From contig JBBPTG010000004.1 of assembly GCA_038093975.1 (NCBI GenBank), forward strand, positions 620,001 to 684,000: a stretch of 64,000 nt of DNA, in the 5' to 3' direction. Positions 9,978 through 20,932 of the stretch are shown piece after piece. Within the stretch, counting starts at the first letter, position 1; the number at the start of each line of letters is the position of its first letter. The notes below the pieces were generated by a model. That model saw nothing but the letters and a program-made list of their open reading frames with translations, made no database searches and had not been told where the DNA came from. A program made the translations under genes and the position numbers. This stretch comes from Chalciporus piperatus. Taxonomy: Eukaryota; Basidiomycota; Agaricomycetes; Boletales; Boletaceae.

Positions 9978-10295
9978 TCACAGTACCTTCTGTCCACGCA
10001 CGTGCCCCGTTAGCCGCCTGTCACGGTCCATCATCATGTCGTCCCATGCATCGATGTTGTATCGTACGGGCTGTAGGTCAGGCGCGTCTCTGGTGAGGAG
10101 CAGGTCTTGAGTTGGTGCACAGAGGGTGAAGACACACCTTCCCTTGGTTCTGGGCCATTTTAGACGTGTTCAAAAGAGTACCCGCCGCAGCGAACATGGA
10201 GGTCAAGAGACCTGGACACGAGAATGAGCGGGGTCTGCTGAGCGGGGTGTATGGAGCGTACCGAATGGAATGAGGGCTTCCCATGGGACTGGCAT
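9978..10295 (-). CDS. NDUFA1: complex I 9.5-kDa subunit, NDUFA1-like
   Basis: This is a small single-span accessory subunit of mitochondrial complex I. Exons on the minus strand are 10262-10295, 10138-10211 and 9978-10070 (201 nt, 66 aa). The protein starts MPVPWEALIPFG, has a short hydrophobic segment (LLTSMFAAAGTLL), and ends in the family signature RYNIDAWDDMMMDRDRRLTG. The reading frame is kept across both introns (GTACGC and GTGTGT donors). The final codons GGACAGAAG could also act as a donor (GTACTG), so a slightly longer C-terminus is possible. Confidence 0.88.
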
Positions 10296-10449
10296 GTTCG
10301 CGTCTTGGTTTAGCTATACAGCGCTAGTTGGCTCTACTTTCTGTTCTGTTCGGTAAATCACGGTAGTACATGTTTGGTGTTGTTTGTTTCGAAAGTCACA
10401 AGATTAGATAAGATAGGGTAGACAGGAGACTTGACAGTAAATAGGTCCC
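10296..10449. promoter_or_regulatory. divergent promoter, NDUFA1 / aldo-keto reductase
   Basis: A 154-bp spacer separates the two start codons. It should hold both promoters. No clear TATA or CCAAT box was seen. Confidence 0.4.
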
Positions 10450-11729
10450 ATGGATCTGAATTCCTTTCTCAAGCCATCTACATCTCCTCCGAGCTCTACC
10501 ATGGAAAAAGTAGAAAACGTGAAGTTGAACACTGGTATAGTATCTGAGAGATATCCGCAGACGAATTAACGGCTTACCTGAGTCAATGATAGGAGCTACC
10601 ATGCCCAGCTTCGGCTTTGGTGTGTACGAGATGGACGATTCAGAATGCGCGAGAGCGTGCAAAGACGCGATCGACCTTGGGTACAGGTGGGTGTCTTGGC
10701 CTCCATCTCGAGGTTGACTCTCATTGGACGCGCGTTTGTAGGCATATCGACACTGCGCAGTACTATCAGAACGAGGCACTGGTCGGCGAAGGTGTAAGAA
10801 TCTCTGGTATTCCACGTGAAGAGATCTTCATCAGTACGTTGCACCTGGAAGTATGTATTCTCTGAGGCTCACTTGAAAAATAGCATCCAAGGTCGTCAAC
10901 CACGAGCTTGATGAGAAGCAGACCTACGAGAGTGTCCAGGAATCAGTTAAGAAGCTTGGACTTGGCAAGCATCTTTCCACGAAAAAAACAGCCTGCAACA
11001 ACTGACGTGACACTGTTAGGCTACTGTGACCTCTTTCTCATCCATTCCCCCCACGGGGGACGCGACAAGAGGCTCAGAAGGTACAAGGCGCTTCTGAAGG
11101 CGAAGGCGGACGGCCTCGTGCGCGCCGTCGGGGTATCCAATTAGTGGGTTTACATCGCTTTTCGTTTTGATTCTGGTTACTGACGCGCAGGATTTGCAGC
11201 TCCGAGAAGCATATTGAAGAAATCGAGCGGGCGGGACTGGAGCTCCCTGCCGTCAACCAGATCGAAGTGAGAAGCCATTCTCAAGGAATCTGAGATAGGA
11301 AATGCTGACAGTGGAGATCGAAAGCTTCACTCCTTTTGCCAGCAGCGCCCGATCGTGGCATACTGCAAGTCAAAGGGTGTCATCGTACAGGCGTACTCAC
11401 CATTGGTTCAGGCTAAAGCGGGTCGGATTGATCACGAAGTTGTACGCAAGGTCGCAGACAAGGTACGACTTTGGGGGTTACTTCAGGCATGCCTGTGGCT
11501 CTAACTGAGGTTGTGATTCTAGAATGGCAAAACAAATGCACAAATTCTTCTTCGATGGTCTCTGCAGAAAGGACTTGTACCGCTTCCAAAGGCCACGTCC
11601 CGTCAGAGAATCGAAGAAAACATCAGTGTGTACAATTTCAGCCTTGATGCAGAGGATATGGCTACGCTCGATGCCCTTGATCAAGGAGCTGCGGGTGCGG
11701 TGACATGGAACCCCGTCAATGAGCCTTAG
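10450..11729 (+). CDS. aldo/keto reductase
   Basis: This is an NAD(P)H-dependent carbonyl reductase of the AKR (TIM-barrel) family, probably cytosolic. There are eight exons: 10450-10534, 10593-10686, 10742-10833, 10884-10964, 11020-11143, 11200-11266, 11325-11462 and 11523-11729 (888 nt, 295 aa). Visible AKR landmarks are [28 protein letters not shown] (catalytic Asp and Tyr), ITSKVVN (Lys), [10 protein letters not shown] (His), [23 protein letters not shown] and [16 protein letters not shown] near the cofactor site. The fourth intron (10965-11019) uses a GC donor (GCAAGC), required to keep the [11 protein letters not shown] reading. A second in-frame ATG at 10501 could be the true start. 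Confidence 0.9.
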
Positions 11730-11976
11730 GCTTCGAGTGTTTCCTGTACACATTTCGTGATGTAAAGATGATCGGACCCGATCTCGCTGGCTGTACATGA
11801 TGAATGGCACATATCTTGAACTGAGCGATGATACTGCGATGATGTGGATGGGCTGTGGAACTAGTGGCGTGGTAATCGAACATGATGGTGTGTGATGAAA
11901 CGTAAGGGAAGCGCGGCATCCAGCCTCCGTTAATGAGCACACCATTCTCAGTTGTTCGCGCTCGTCGTTCAGAACG

Positions 11977-14900
11977 ATGACCACAATGTCCTCGTCGTCG
12001 GGCAGCGCATTCCCAAGGTGTCTCGTCTCTCTCATTCTCTTGCTCGCCTTCTCCACTCCAGTGTTCACACAGCCTGCCACACTCGTGTTCAATGATTGCT
12101 TCACAGGTAATGCTTCGAGGAAAATGTCGGTTGACACGGTCTACACCCAGATAATAAACGAGACCACGCTGAACATCACCGTGCTCGGCGATACTGCTGC
12201 ACAAATTGTCAACGCTGGGAATAGCGGCGGTATGTTTTCGAGGTTGTTCCCTCGAAAGTTGTTGCTCAAGTCGGCGTCTTCTATCAGCTGCCACTACACT
12301 TTTCACGGACGCTACGACTCTCACAATCAACACTTACAATAATGGAACCTTTTTATGCGATCTTATCCACCCACCCTCGCCTCTCCCTACGCTCTCCCCA
12401 ACAAATACAACGTACTGCCCAATACTACCAGGGCCGTACGCCCTCTCCATTTCGATACCGTTCAATACCCAAAACTCCCTCACTACCATGAACACACAGC
12501 TCCGTGCCCTTGATCCGAACCAGCAAGAGATTCTGTGTTTGACTATTGCTACCACTCCTCTCCATCCCGGACCGCTCAACTCCCCGTATGGAAATGCGCG
12601 CATCGTTTTCTGGGCTACCATTGGTCTAGCAATAGTATACTGGCTCATAGTCGGCATCGCACGCATCACTTCAGCGTGGGGGCGTGGTTTAAGTCGACCT
12701 GGGCCGGGCATCTGGCAGCGCGTTGAGAGTGCTGGCTTTATTCTCACGAGTGCGATCAGCGGTGAACGTCTAGCGGCTTCCCCAGCGCTGATGAGATTCT
12801 GTGCGTGATCTCGTTTTGTTGGATGTACAGAGTCTCATTCATTTTTTGAAGGTTCACCTTCATTGCGTGATATCATCATGCATACCCAGTGGTGTGCTGC
12901 GCTCTCCATGGTGGCCGTCCAATGGCCACCGTTCATTTGTGAGTTAATATCCATAATTCTTTTGTCGGTTCCTAATCCCCCGTTTAGACCCTTTGCTTTC
13001 TCAAACTTCCTGGGCTACCCTTACATACAGTGAGTGCACCCGAAATTTATGAGTTGCTCACGGCACTAGCGTTTTTCATAGATGTTACCCTGTCATCCCA
13101 TTCGGCTCATTGGAATCCCCTGAATGTTTCGTCATACAATCCACCTTCGAATTTTGCAGATCAGCTGAGCGATCCAACCTCCACTATCTATATCAACCCC
13201 TCCATCTCCAATTCGCTCTTTATGCTTCCACCAGGGACGCCGAGCGGAATGCAAGCCTTTGCATGGAGTGTAGGCGTTAGCCCCCAAGACCTCTTCGGGA
13301 TATGTCTTGCCCTCTTCCTTGCCATCTTGGCTGGAACCATCTTTATCAGCTTATTTATCTGGATGATCGATTCGATCTTCTCACGGAAACCTCAACCTCC
13401 TTCGTCAAGCCTTCCGACATCGGCAACGTTGGCCAGTGCGAACAGCAAGGGTCGCAGCCCACGCCAATCAGCCGGAAGCAAAGACTTACTTGACACTAGC
13501 GCTGATGCATATCCCGTTCTCCGACGGCGCTGGCTGCGTCCGGACTTTAGCTCATTTCACACCAGTGTTTTGATCGGAAATCTCGTACGCGTGTTGTCCC
13601 TTTTCCACTTTCCTGTGACTGTTTTCTCGGTCTACGAGTTCACCACTGCCACCGCGGCTTCCTCCGTTGCCCTCGGGGCACTCTCGTTTGCGGTGTTCTC
13701 GGTTATCATCCCCTCTTTCTTATTGTTCCGACTTGCTCGGACACCCACATCAAAGCTCTACGATGAAACACGGACACTCCTTTCGCTCGGACCTCTCTAT
13801 AATCACTTCCGTCCCGGCTCAGAGCTTTTCTCCGGGTTACTCCTCCTTTCAAACTTAGTTAATGGAGCTGTGATAGGTGGCGGTCAGCGAAGTGGTACAG
13901 CACAAGCTGTTGTGATTCTTGTTTCGGAAGTTGTCAGCGCTTTGATCACGAGCATATGGCTTCCCTGGGGCACCGGAGCAGGCATGGGCCTCATTAGTTT
14001 TTTGTTCTGTGTTGCTAGAATCGTAATTGCGGTGTTGCTGGTGGTGTTGACACGGACGGTGAGGGCTATCCATTGTTATAATTTTCCTCGGATAACTCAT
14101 GACGTGTTGCCCCACTAGATTTCCATCGGATCGGCTGCTGGTGGCTGGGTTGCTTACGGCGTACTCTTTGTTCTGTGCCTCGTTTATCTCGCCTTTTTCC
14201 TCATCCTGGTGGTCAAGTTCGTGGAGGCCCTTGTCCGCATTTTCGGTTGCGTAGGTTTCGATCGATCGAAACGTCCGGTCGATAGCGGCCTCATTGGCGC
14301 TCTTTCATTCCTCGGCTGCTGTGGAGGGCGCCGGGATGATCAGCGGAGACGTTACAGACACTCCCAAGCGCTGGATTCCTATACTATCCGCGATTCGGGA
14401 TCGTTCGTGCCCCCTGTGGCGTCATTTGCCCAGAAATCCAAAGGTTCCGCTGCATCACATCACTCTGGACCGCCAGCTTCTGTTCTCCGCCCTGAACATG
14501 CCCTTCGTCCTTACCGGGAGGACAGCGACGAGGATGATGAAAGTACGCACATCATGGGCGCGTGGCAGCCCTTCCCAGGACCTGGAAGCAGATTGTCATA
14601 CGACCGCGCGGAATCCTCGCCTCGTACACAAAACTCCGGATTCTCTCGCGTTGGAGGAGGTCGTGCTCATTTCGATTCACCCTATGCAATCGCGGGAGGC
14701 AAGGAAGGGTCGACGCTGACGTTCCCGAGTATGGAGAGGAAAGGTTCCGGCCCTGCGGCTGATGGTTCTCCCAAGGTTGCGCCCCGTGAAGCGGAAGGGG
14801 CACCGACACCAACCACATCCGTTGCGAATGTGGCGAGGATGCCAGTCCTCACTAATGCAGGGTTGCCGGCGGGTAGAACGATGAGTCAGACTGCTGTCAT

Positions 14901-15303
14901 TGTTGGGGAACTGGCAGCCATCGCCGCTGCAGCTTCGTCAGGGACATGCCCTGAATCGCATCCTTTAGTGGAGACTGGCGACCGCCCTGGATCTGGCGTC
15001 AAAGGGTCTCGTGGGGATAGTTCGGCCAACGTGGATGCAAGCCAGCCAAAGAAGAAACATTGGTTTAACATCCGACGTCACCGCAGACATTCTGATGGGT
15101 TGGTGCTGGATGACGTGGAAGATGACGAAAGTGTGGCTGCCCCATCTTCAAAAGGGCCTGGCAGATCATTCGTCGTGATCCGCGATCGACGTCCGACATC
15201 TTTTCGGCCCGACACAAAGTCTGGTCAAAAACCTAGGCAGTCGCTGGACGAATCTAGCACCCGAAGTCCATCATTCGCTGTGAAGAGAGGTGGGCAATCA
15301 TGA
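11977..15303 (+). CDS. TRP/FLC-like polytopic membrane protein with ML-like domain
   Basis: Fungal proteins of this type are flavin-carrier/TRP-like channels of the plasma or endo-membranes. Exons are 11977-12229, 12288-12800, 12852-12938, 12988-13029, 13082-14058 and 14119-15303 (3057 nt, 1018 aa). There is a signal peptide (residues about 14-32, LVSLILLLAFSTPVFTQ), then an ML-like lumenal domain with cysteines (FNDCFTGN, FLCDL, TYCPILPG), then roughly nine hydrophobic spans, including ARIVFWATIGLAIVYWLIVG, CLALFLAILAGTIFISLFIW and AYGVLFVLCLVYLAFFLILV. The last 350 residues are a hydrophilic Ser/Pro-rich tail. All five introns are frame-consistent. Family membership is by topology and recalled sequence pattern; ion or substrate specificity is unknown. 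Confidence 0.8.
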
Positions 15304-15650
15304 CTTACATATCGCAAAAACGCGGCAGGGACTTGTTGATATCCGCTTAATGCGTATATATACCGGATTTTTTTTCTTCTTCTTCTCTTGCTTACTCGGT
15401 TCTTTGCATCTGCCATCCTTTATCCATGGACCTCGCTACGTTACCAAAAGGTACTACCTGCACGTGTAATATTTGGTGCACCCGCTTGCTGTTTTGGACT
15501 TGCTGTGTGTAATACAGTATCAACGCTGAGTATTTTACACTGGTGATCGCGATCTACTCGTTCGCGCGTAAATGTACAGTGTACAGGAAAGATCCGAAAA
15601 AAGACACTGCGATAGATCAACTGTCCCGTGGTATCACAACCCGTTCTCGT
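15304..15650. other. intergenic region between convergent genes
   Basis: About 350 bp lie between the TRP-like gene (plus) and the CNH-type gene (minus). The stretch contains a T-rich run near 15366. No gene is seen. Confidence 0.45.
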
Positions 15651-18362
15651 TCACACAAGGACACCGTCCTCCTCTTCGCCGTGTCCTGCGACGTCACTGG
15701 CATCGCCCCCAACCCAGAATACTCGCCAGTCTTCCACGTCCTTTCTCAGCCCCCCGTATACTCCGGCATCAGCCCTCAGCCGTGCGGCGACCTCTTCGGT
15801 CTCAACGCTCTCAAATGAGCTCGTCGACGTCGCCGAACCGGTCCGCTCGAGAGGAGGCGCACTAACCGGGGTCGTGCGATGCCAGTGTCCGCCAGCCGCG
15901 AGGAAGCCAGTCTCCCCAAGGAAAGACCGTGCGCGGCGAGGTTCCGCAAGTGCCACGCCCTTCCCCTTTCCCTTTGAACTCATAAACGCGGAAAGAGGAA
16001 CCTCCTGCACCTCCACACCGTCCTCGCTCATCCCGATGAGTTGGAGGAAGGGTAGTTGGGGTTGGGGTTGCTTGGCGTGCGGTACGCATACGCGCACGCT
16101 TACGCTCGACGGTGACGAAGACCAGGCAAGGGTGAAGAGGGGCGGAGAGTTCTGAATGGCAGCGGGGAGCGGTGCAGAGACGAGGTGGGTATTTTTTCCT
16201 CGGGTGAGTACGTATACCGACTTTGCAGGATAGATATCTCCGCCGGGTAGTTGCGCTGCGGGTAGATCGATCAGGGTAGGGAGGATAAAGTTGCCTTTCG
16301 ATTCCTTGGAGGCCATGAAGTCGACGGAGGCTCGGGAACGCCTGGAGTGAAGGGGGTTGGAGACGGACAATGAGTCCATTCCCGCCAAGAGACTTCCACC
16401 ACCTAGAAGACTACTTCCTCCTCCTCCAGTGTCGAACATCTCAACCTCCGTCACTGCCGCGTCAGCGATCCGGATGACTCCCGCCTTTTTATCGAAGACC
16501 ACGAATATAGCCATTTGTGCGCTGTATGTCATGTTGCCAAGCATGGACGCCCGACTGTTGGGAGCGGAGGCATGCGAATCACTGGACAAGCCACGAGAAT
16601 GACCATATCCTGTTTGTCGTGGTGAGCTGCCGTCAGACGATGACCGGGCTACGTCTTGGACCGACTGGTGCACGAATGCGAGATTACGAGGTTGGATTGG
16701 GGTATAGAATTCCTGTGAAAAATTTGCGGTGTCAGAACTTCAATAAACGATATTAAAGCAAATTAATGTGGTACCTGCACAAAATGAAACGCTCTTTCTC
16801 CTTTCGGGGTTTCGTATAAGAAAATATTAGATTTCGTGGCGACCGCAAGGAGTGCCCTTCGTCCATGTCTTCCGCCACCGGGGCCGGCTCCACCCTCCTG
16901 CCACAAGGCATATGCAATAACACTGGAACTCGCTAATCGGGAACCGGAGCTAGCGAGTGGGACGAAATCAGTTGCCCACCGCAAGGGCAGATCATCTACG
17001 ACATCCCAGGTTGCATCAGCCGAGGCAGTGTCGGTGTGCCTTTTGGTGCTGGGAACTGCAAGGTAAGACTCGTAAGATGTTGCGGCCTGCTGTATTCGTA
17101 TTGGAGACTCGATGAGATTTTTCAGACCTCGCGTAATACTACTTGCGGGCCGGTGTTTCTTGACAGGTGTTTGCTGGACGTTCCAGTCAGAAGCACGGCG
17201 GAGGTCCACAGGATTTGTGCCCTATACAAAGACGGATACATGGAAAACATCCGCAAAAGCTGAGTAATTTACGCACCTTTTGAGCAACTGTCCATTTTGC
17301 GAGGCTGGTGAGACTTGTGAGATTATACATTCTGAGGCTCCGTAACGATTCCTGGTGCCCGCTTGAAGCAAAGGTGGCGCCAGGATCCGGTCCTACTAGC
17401 GCCAACACAACTCCCTGTGGAGTTCCTTCGCCAACATTTTCGTACTCGAGGATCGACATTTGAAACACTCTGACATGGCGAGAATAAGCACGGATAAGTG
17501 TTAATTGAATCGAGACTACGTACGCTTCTCCGGTCCATAAGACGCGTGCCTGTGCTTCATCAGGGCCCCTTTGAACGATTCCAACGTTACCATCACTTGC
17601 CCATTCCATGGGGTACATATCTAGAACCGAGAGACCGCTATCTGTACCGATAAGCAGTAAACGATCCCGCTGGAGTGGAAGGATACATCGGATGGGCGAG
17701 GTTGTATGTGGAAGGAATCGTGAGCCAAATTGGTGCATTTGGAGGTGAGTAGGGATAAGTGTTTCACATGCCGTTCCTCGCAGGTCTTGTTGGGATTGAG
17801 ATAGAGGGTCTGCTGAGGAAGCAGAGACAGAGGATTGTAGTTGAGATGGGCCTTGATCAGGCTCCGAGGAAGATGTTGGGGGAGCCGGAAGTTCATCGTT
17901 TATCCGGATGCGCAACGGCAAAGGAATTGATGGAGTATGGCTTTGATCAGGAATATCCTGGTCTAGTCAGCCCGGGTACCCCATCAAAGCATATTCCGGG
18001 ATTCACGCTTACGGGTTCGTGCTCGTCATCGAGTCCCCAACCTCGAGTGCGCCTACGCGTCAAGTCTTCCGGAGTGAGGTCTGCATGGCGCTCCGCTGCC
18101 CTGGACTCGGACTCGTCTCAATACGCGGTCATGTTTTGGTGATCGGGGAACATCCAACCTTTTTTCGATCCAGCCTCTCCAGCGACCAAACCTACGAACG
18201 TGTCCACGTTTGGATATGAAATACACACCGATGCACGTACCGTGAGTTGGCACTGCTCTGGGCGGCAAGATCGTCGTAGGTCGGCAAGTCTCCGTCTCCG
18301 TGCTGATCTTGCTCTGCACCTTGCGTGTAGGTTTCGAAGGATTCGGAGGAGTTGGTGGACAT
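15651..18362 (-). CDS. large hypothetical protein with CNH/beta-propeller-like repeats
   Basis: Exons on the minus strand are 18241-18362, 18159-18191, 18013-18100, 17277-17957, 16775-17221 and 15651-16712 (2433 nt, 810 aa). The N-terminus carries LPTYDDLAAQ, then a short helical block (GRWRGWIEKRAAERHADLTP). The middle has propeller-like strands: FGSRFLPHTTSPIRCILPLQ, LLLIGTDSGLSVLDMYP, GVVLALVGPDP, ALLAVATKSNIFLYE and MAIFVVFDKKAGVIRIAD. These resemble citron-homology (CNH) blades. I do not recognise a named orthologue. The 33-nt second exon is supported by frame on both sides; its downstream intron has an unusual GTTGGA donor. A role in signalling or trafficking would be a guess. Confidence 0.72.
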
Positions 18363-19832
18363 TTGGTCAAACCTGGATCAATCAAAGAAGTACGTATGTC
18401 AAGATTCAGCGATTGTTGTGGGTCCTCGCAGTCAAATTTCCATTTTCGGGGTGTAGTGGCTGTGTGCCAAAATTTAAAAAAGTCAAGTTGATGTCTTCTT
18501 TGGTCGACGATGTCACCAAACTCATATTCGAATTCATCAACACCAGCTGCATGCCAGACGTTCTATCATAGCTGATCCGGAGCAGACACTGCACGCGGAG
18601 ACATCACGGCCTTCATTAACTGTGACTTGACTGTGATCATAAACATTTACAGATCAGCTCAATCTCCTCAACTCAAGTATGCCCCGCGGACTTCAGTGGC
18701 TTGTAACCTCGTTTTTAATCCTTTCTGTCCCCCCATACTAACCTAACCTAGACCCGACCTCTCTTCATAGTTCGTCCAACTCTGGACGTACCGCACAGGG
18801 TCGCGTCTAATCAGGGTCATGTTCCCGTCCTCTTCGGGACTCGTGTCCATCAACAGCTGTCGCTGTCTTCACCTTTCCTTCCGGTATCGTCTTCTTATCC
18901 TTCTGATGGCATCCACATATGGTTGCTTGCGCCGACGTCCATGTCTCTCCGTCGCACCCCAGGTCGATCAGGAGTCGCGGCGATCTGGATCTGTGGCGCA
19001 AGAGCTTCGTTCGTTCAATGCACTGGCATATTATATGAAAAAGTCAGACGTATTCCGTTTGCAACTCACCAGCGGCAAGGTTGGCAGACGGACGGTGCAT
19101 ATGTGATGAGACACCCCTGCTTGTTGACATTGACATCGATGCAGGGACAAGGTGGACTTGTTCAGAAACGAGTGCACGGCAATGTGTTAAACGTTGTTCC
19201 GTCCTCACGTTACCGATCAAATCTTGTCCCACTTTACGGTGACGATCTTTTCAGCTTGGTGGTCCCCTCACCCAGCCGCACGACCCGAAAGCTGTGTGCA
19301 GGCGTCGGTGCATCTCCAAACCGTTAAAAAGCGGAGTCATTTCTGAAAACGTCTCTTGTTTTTACTTTTACTTTCCATCACTCTCCTTGACCCAAAGTAG
19401 TCGGACGATGCAAGACACGCCGTATGGGACCTCCACACTCACCGTCTAATGTTTCTTCCTGATGTCCGTCCGTACAGGCACTTCCATTATCCTTGCCATC
19501 AAAACACGTTCGATGAGCACTGTTACGACGGTGCTCACAGCGCCAACTCCGCTATGTCGGTACCTCACTTCACGCCACATGCGTTCACTCAGTGCGCCCA
19601 GATGATTTTTGTATGCTACATACATAGTTCATACTGATTCGTTGGCAGGACGATCGTTCCCACACCTGTCTCCAACCTCGCTGATAGTTCGCTGAGCACC
19701 GCTCCACGTGCTGCTGAGTGAGCACTACTCCCGTTTGAAAAGTTGTTTCATTCAACGCGCCGGTGATTTCTCAGAAACCTCTGGCATCTTACCAGCGCCC
19801 CTCCCCCAAATGTGTTGAACCGAACACCGACC
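18363..19832. other. 1.5-kb region with weak, unresolved coding signals
   Basis: No gene is confidently assignable. On the plus strand, the ATG at 18679 begins a short hydrophobic frame (MPRGLQWLVTSFLILSVPPY) that stops at once. A CTAAC-rich branch-like stretch and a TTCATAG acceptor follow at about 18740-18770. Several overlapping frames of 60-130 codons occur at 18800-19330, and a Thr/Ser-rich frame (PTPVSNLADSSLSTAP) at about 19650-19723. They could not be joined into one frame. Some of this is likely the upstream region of the C2H2-like gene. Confidence 0.35.
19810..19818 (+). promoter_or_regulatory. minimal upstream ORF (Met-Cys-stop) before the C2H2-like gene
   Basis: ATG TGT TGA lies 14 nt before the main ATG at 19833. 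If it is in the 5' UTR it could lower translation of the main frame through reinitiation. Transcript start is unknown. Confidence 0.35.
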
Positions 19833-20567
19833 ATGCCCCCTTCGACGGGCCGCGCTCACTATACGAATATCGATTTATTGCAAGATCAAATCTATGACGC
19901 CCTGAGGGAGCGTCTTCTTGAGCTACCTCTGGAATATCGCCAGTCCCTCATTGACAGGCTGACCGCGAGCATTCGCGAGGACATCAACTTTTCTATGAGG
20001 TCTCGCTGGACTGATGGAGAAGTCAGCATTACTCCAGCGTTCACGCCATCGCCGAACCAATCAGTCGAGAACACGGCCAGCGGACTATTCATGCGACCCA
20101 GTTCAAGTCAAGTCTCTTCCGGGACGACGAATCGGGAGTCCTCCCGAGAGTCATCATGGCTACCGCGCGGCATGGGTGGCACCTACCATGCTGTGGAGCG
20201 GCCGGTGCGGCCACAGCCGCGTCTCGCAGACGCTGCCCCGCAAGCCCTATGGTCTTCTTCGGGAAACCCGGCCCCTTTTGAGGTTCAAAACTGCCTGATT
20301 AGTCAGACCCACTTGGAACGATCAGTCGCAGGCCCTGGCGATGATCCCCAGCGCATGCTAGACCCTATCACGGGGCAGGTCCCATCATCCCCCCTGCCTC
20401 ATCGAAATCAACGCAGATCGCGTGATTTCAACTCCCGTGTAGAGCATGCCATCTGTTACATGTGCAAGAAAACTATGCTCAGGCAATCTTTGAAGAGGCA
20501 CTTGAAGGAAGTTCACGACAACGTCAAAAGGCCTCGTCGTCAAAGCTTCATAGTAGTTACTCCATGA
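19833..20567 (+). CDS. hypothetical protein with one C-terminal C2H2-like zinc finger
   Basis: This is a single-exon gene of 735 nt (244 aa). The N-terminal 60 residues look helical (LLQDQIYDALRERLLELPLE and a following acidic helix). The middle is Ser/Pro-rich and probably disordered. Near residues 215-235 there is a zinc-finger-like motif, CYMCKKTMLRQSLKRHLKEVH (C-X2-C-X11-H-X4-H), followed by a basic tail (VKRPRRQSF). This suggests a nuclear DNA- or RNA-binding protein. I know no named homologue. The ATG at 19833 sits in a good context (ACCGACCATG). Confidence 0.62.
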   Translation: MPPSTGRAHYTNIDLLQDQIYDALRERLLELPLEYRQSLIDRLTASIREDINFSMRSRWTDGEVSITPAFTPSPNQSVENTASGLFMRPSSSQVSSGTTNRESSRESSWLPRGMGGTYHAVERPVRPQPRLADAAPQALWSSSGNPAPFEVQNCLISQTHLERSVAGPGDDPQRMLDPITGQVPSSPLPHRNQRRSRDFNSRVEHAICYMCKKTMLRQSLKRHLKEVHDNVKRPRRQSFIVVTP

Positions 20568-20932
20568 TCCCCGCGACACCGATTCACCAACATGCGACAA
20601 AAACATGTTCACGCTTCATATGCACAGGCGACTTGCCTTTATACAGATACTATATATGATCCGTATGTTTTACCAACAGCTGTACTGTATGCTTTTACTT
20701 TTTAGGTCTCGGTTTTCAAGGGATCTGTGATTCCTTATATCAAAAAGTTTGTACGTATGTAAACGCCCATTAATATTATCTATCTGGCCACTGCTTTACC
20801 TAACACTGCATGTGCGCAATGTCAAGTCCTCATCTGTGCGGCTGTGACACTCAATTAGGATAACATCATAGTACAAACAAATACATATGCATACGAGATT
20901 GTACAAGTAAGATGCATGAATCTGTCCGTCCT
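20568..20932. other. intergenic region between convergent genes
   Basis: This 365-bp stretch is AT-rich, with several ATAT and polyT-like runs that fit 3' UTR and polyadenylation sequence for the two convergent genes. No coding content was recognised. Confidence 0.45.

Noticed and set aside
11478..12137. 219-codon minus-strand frame across the AKR 3' end and the TRP-like gene start
   Set aside because: It is antisense to well-supported exons on the plus strand and has no recognisable content.
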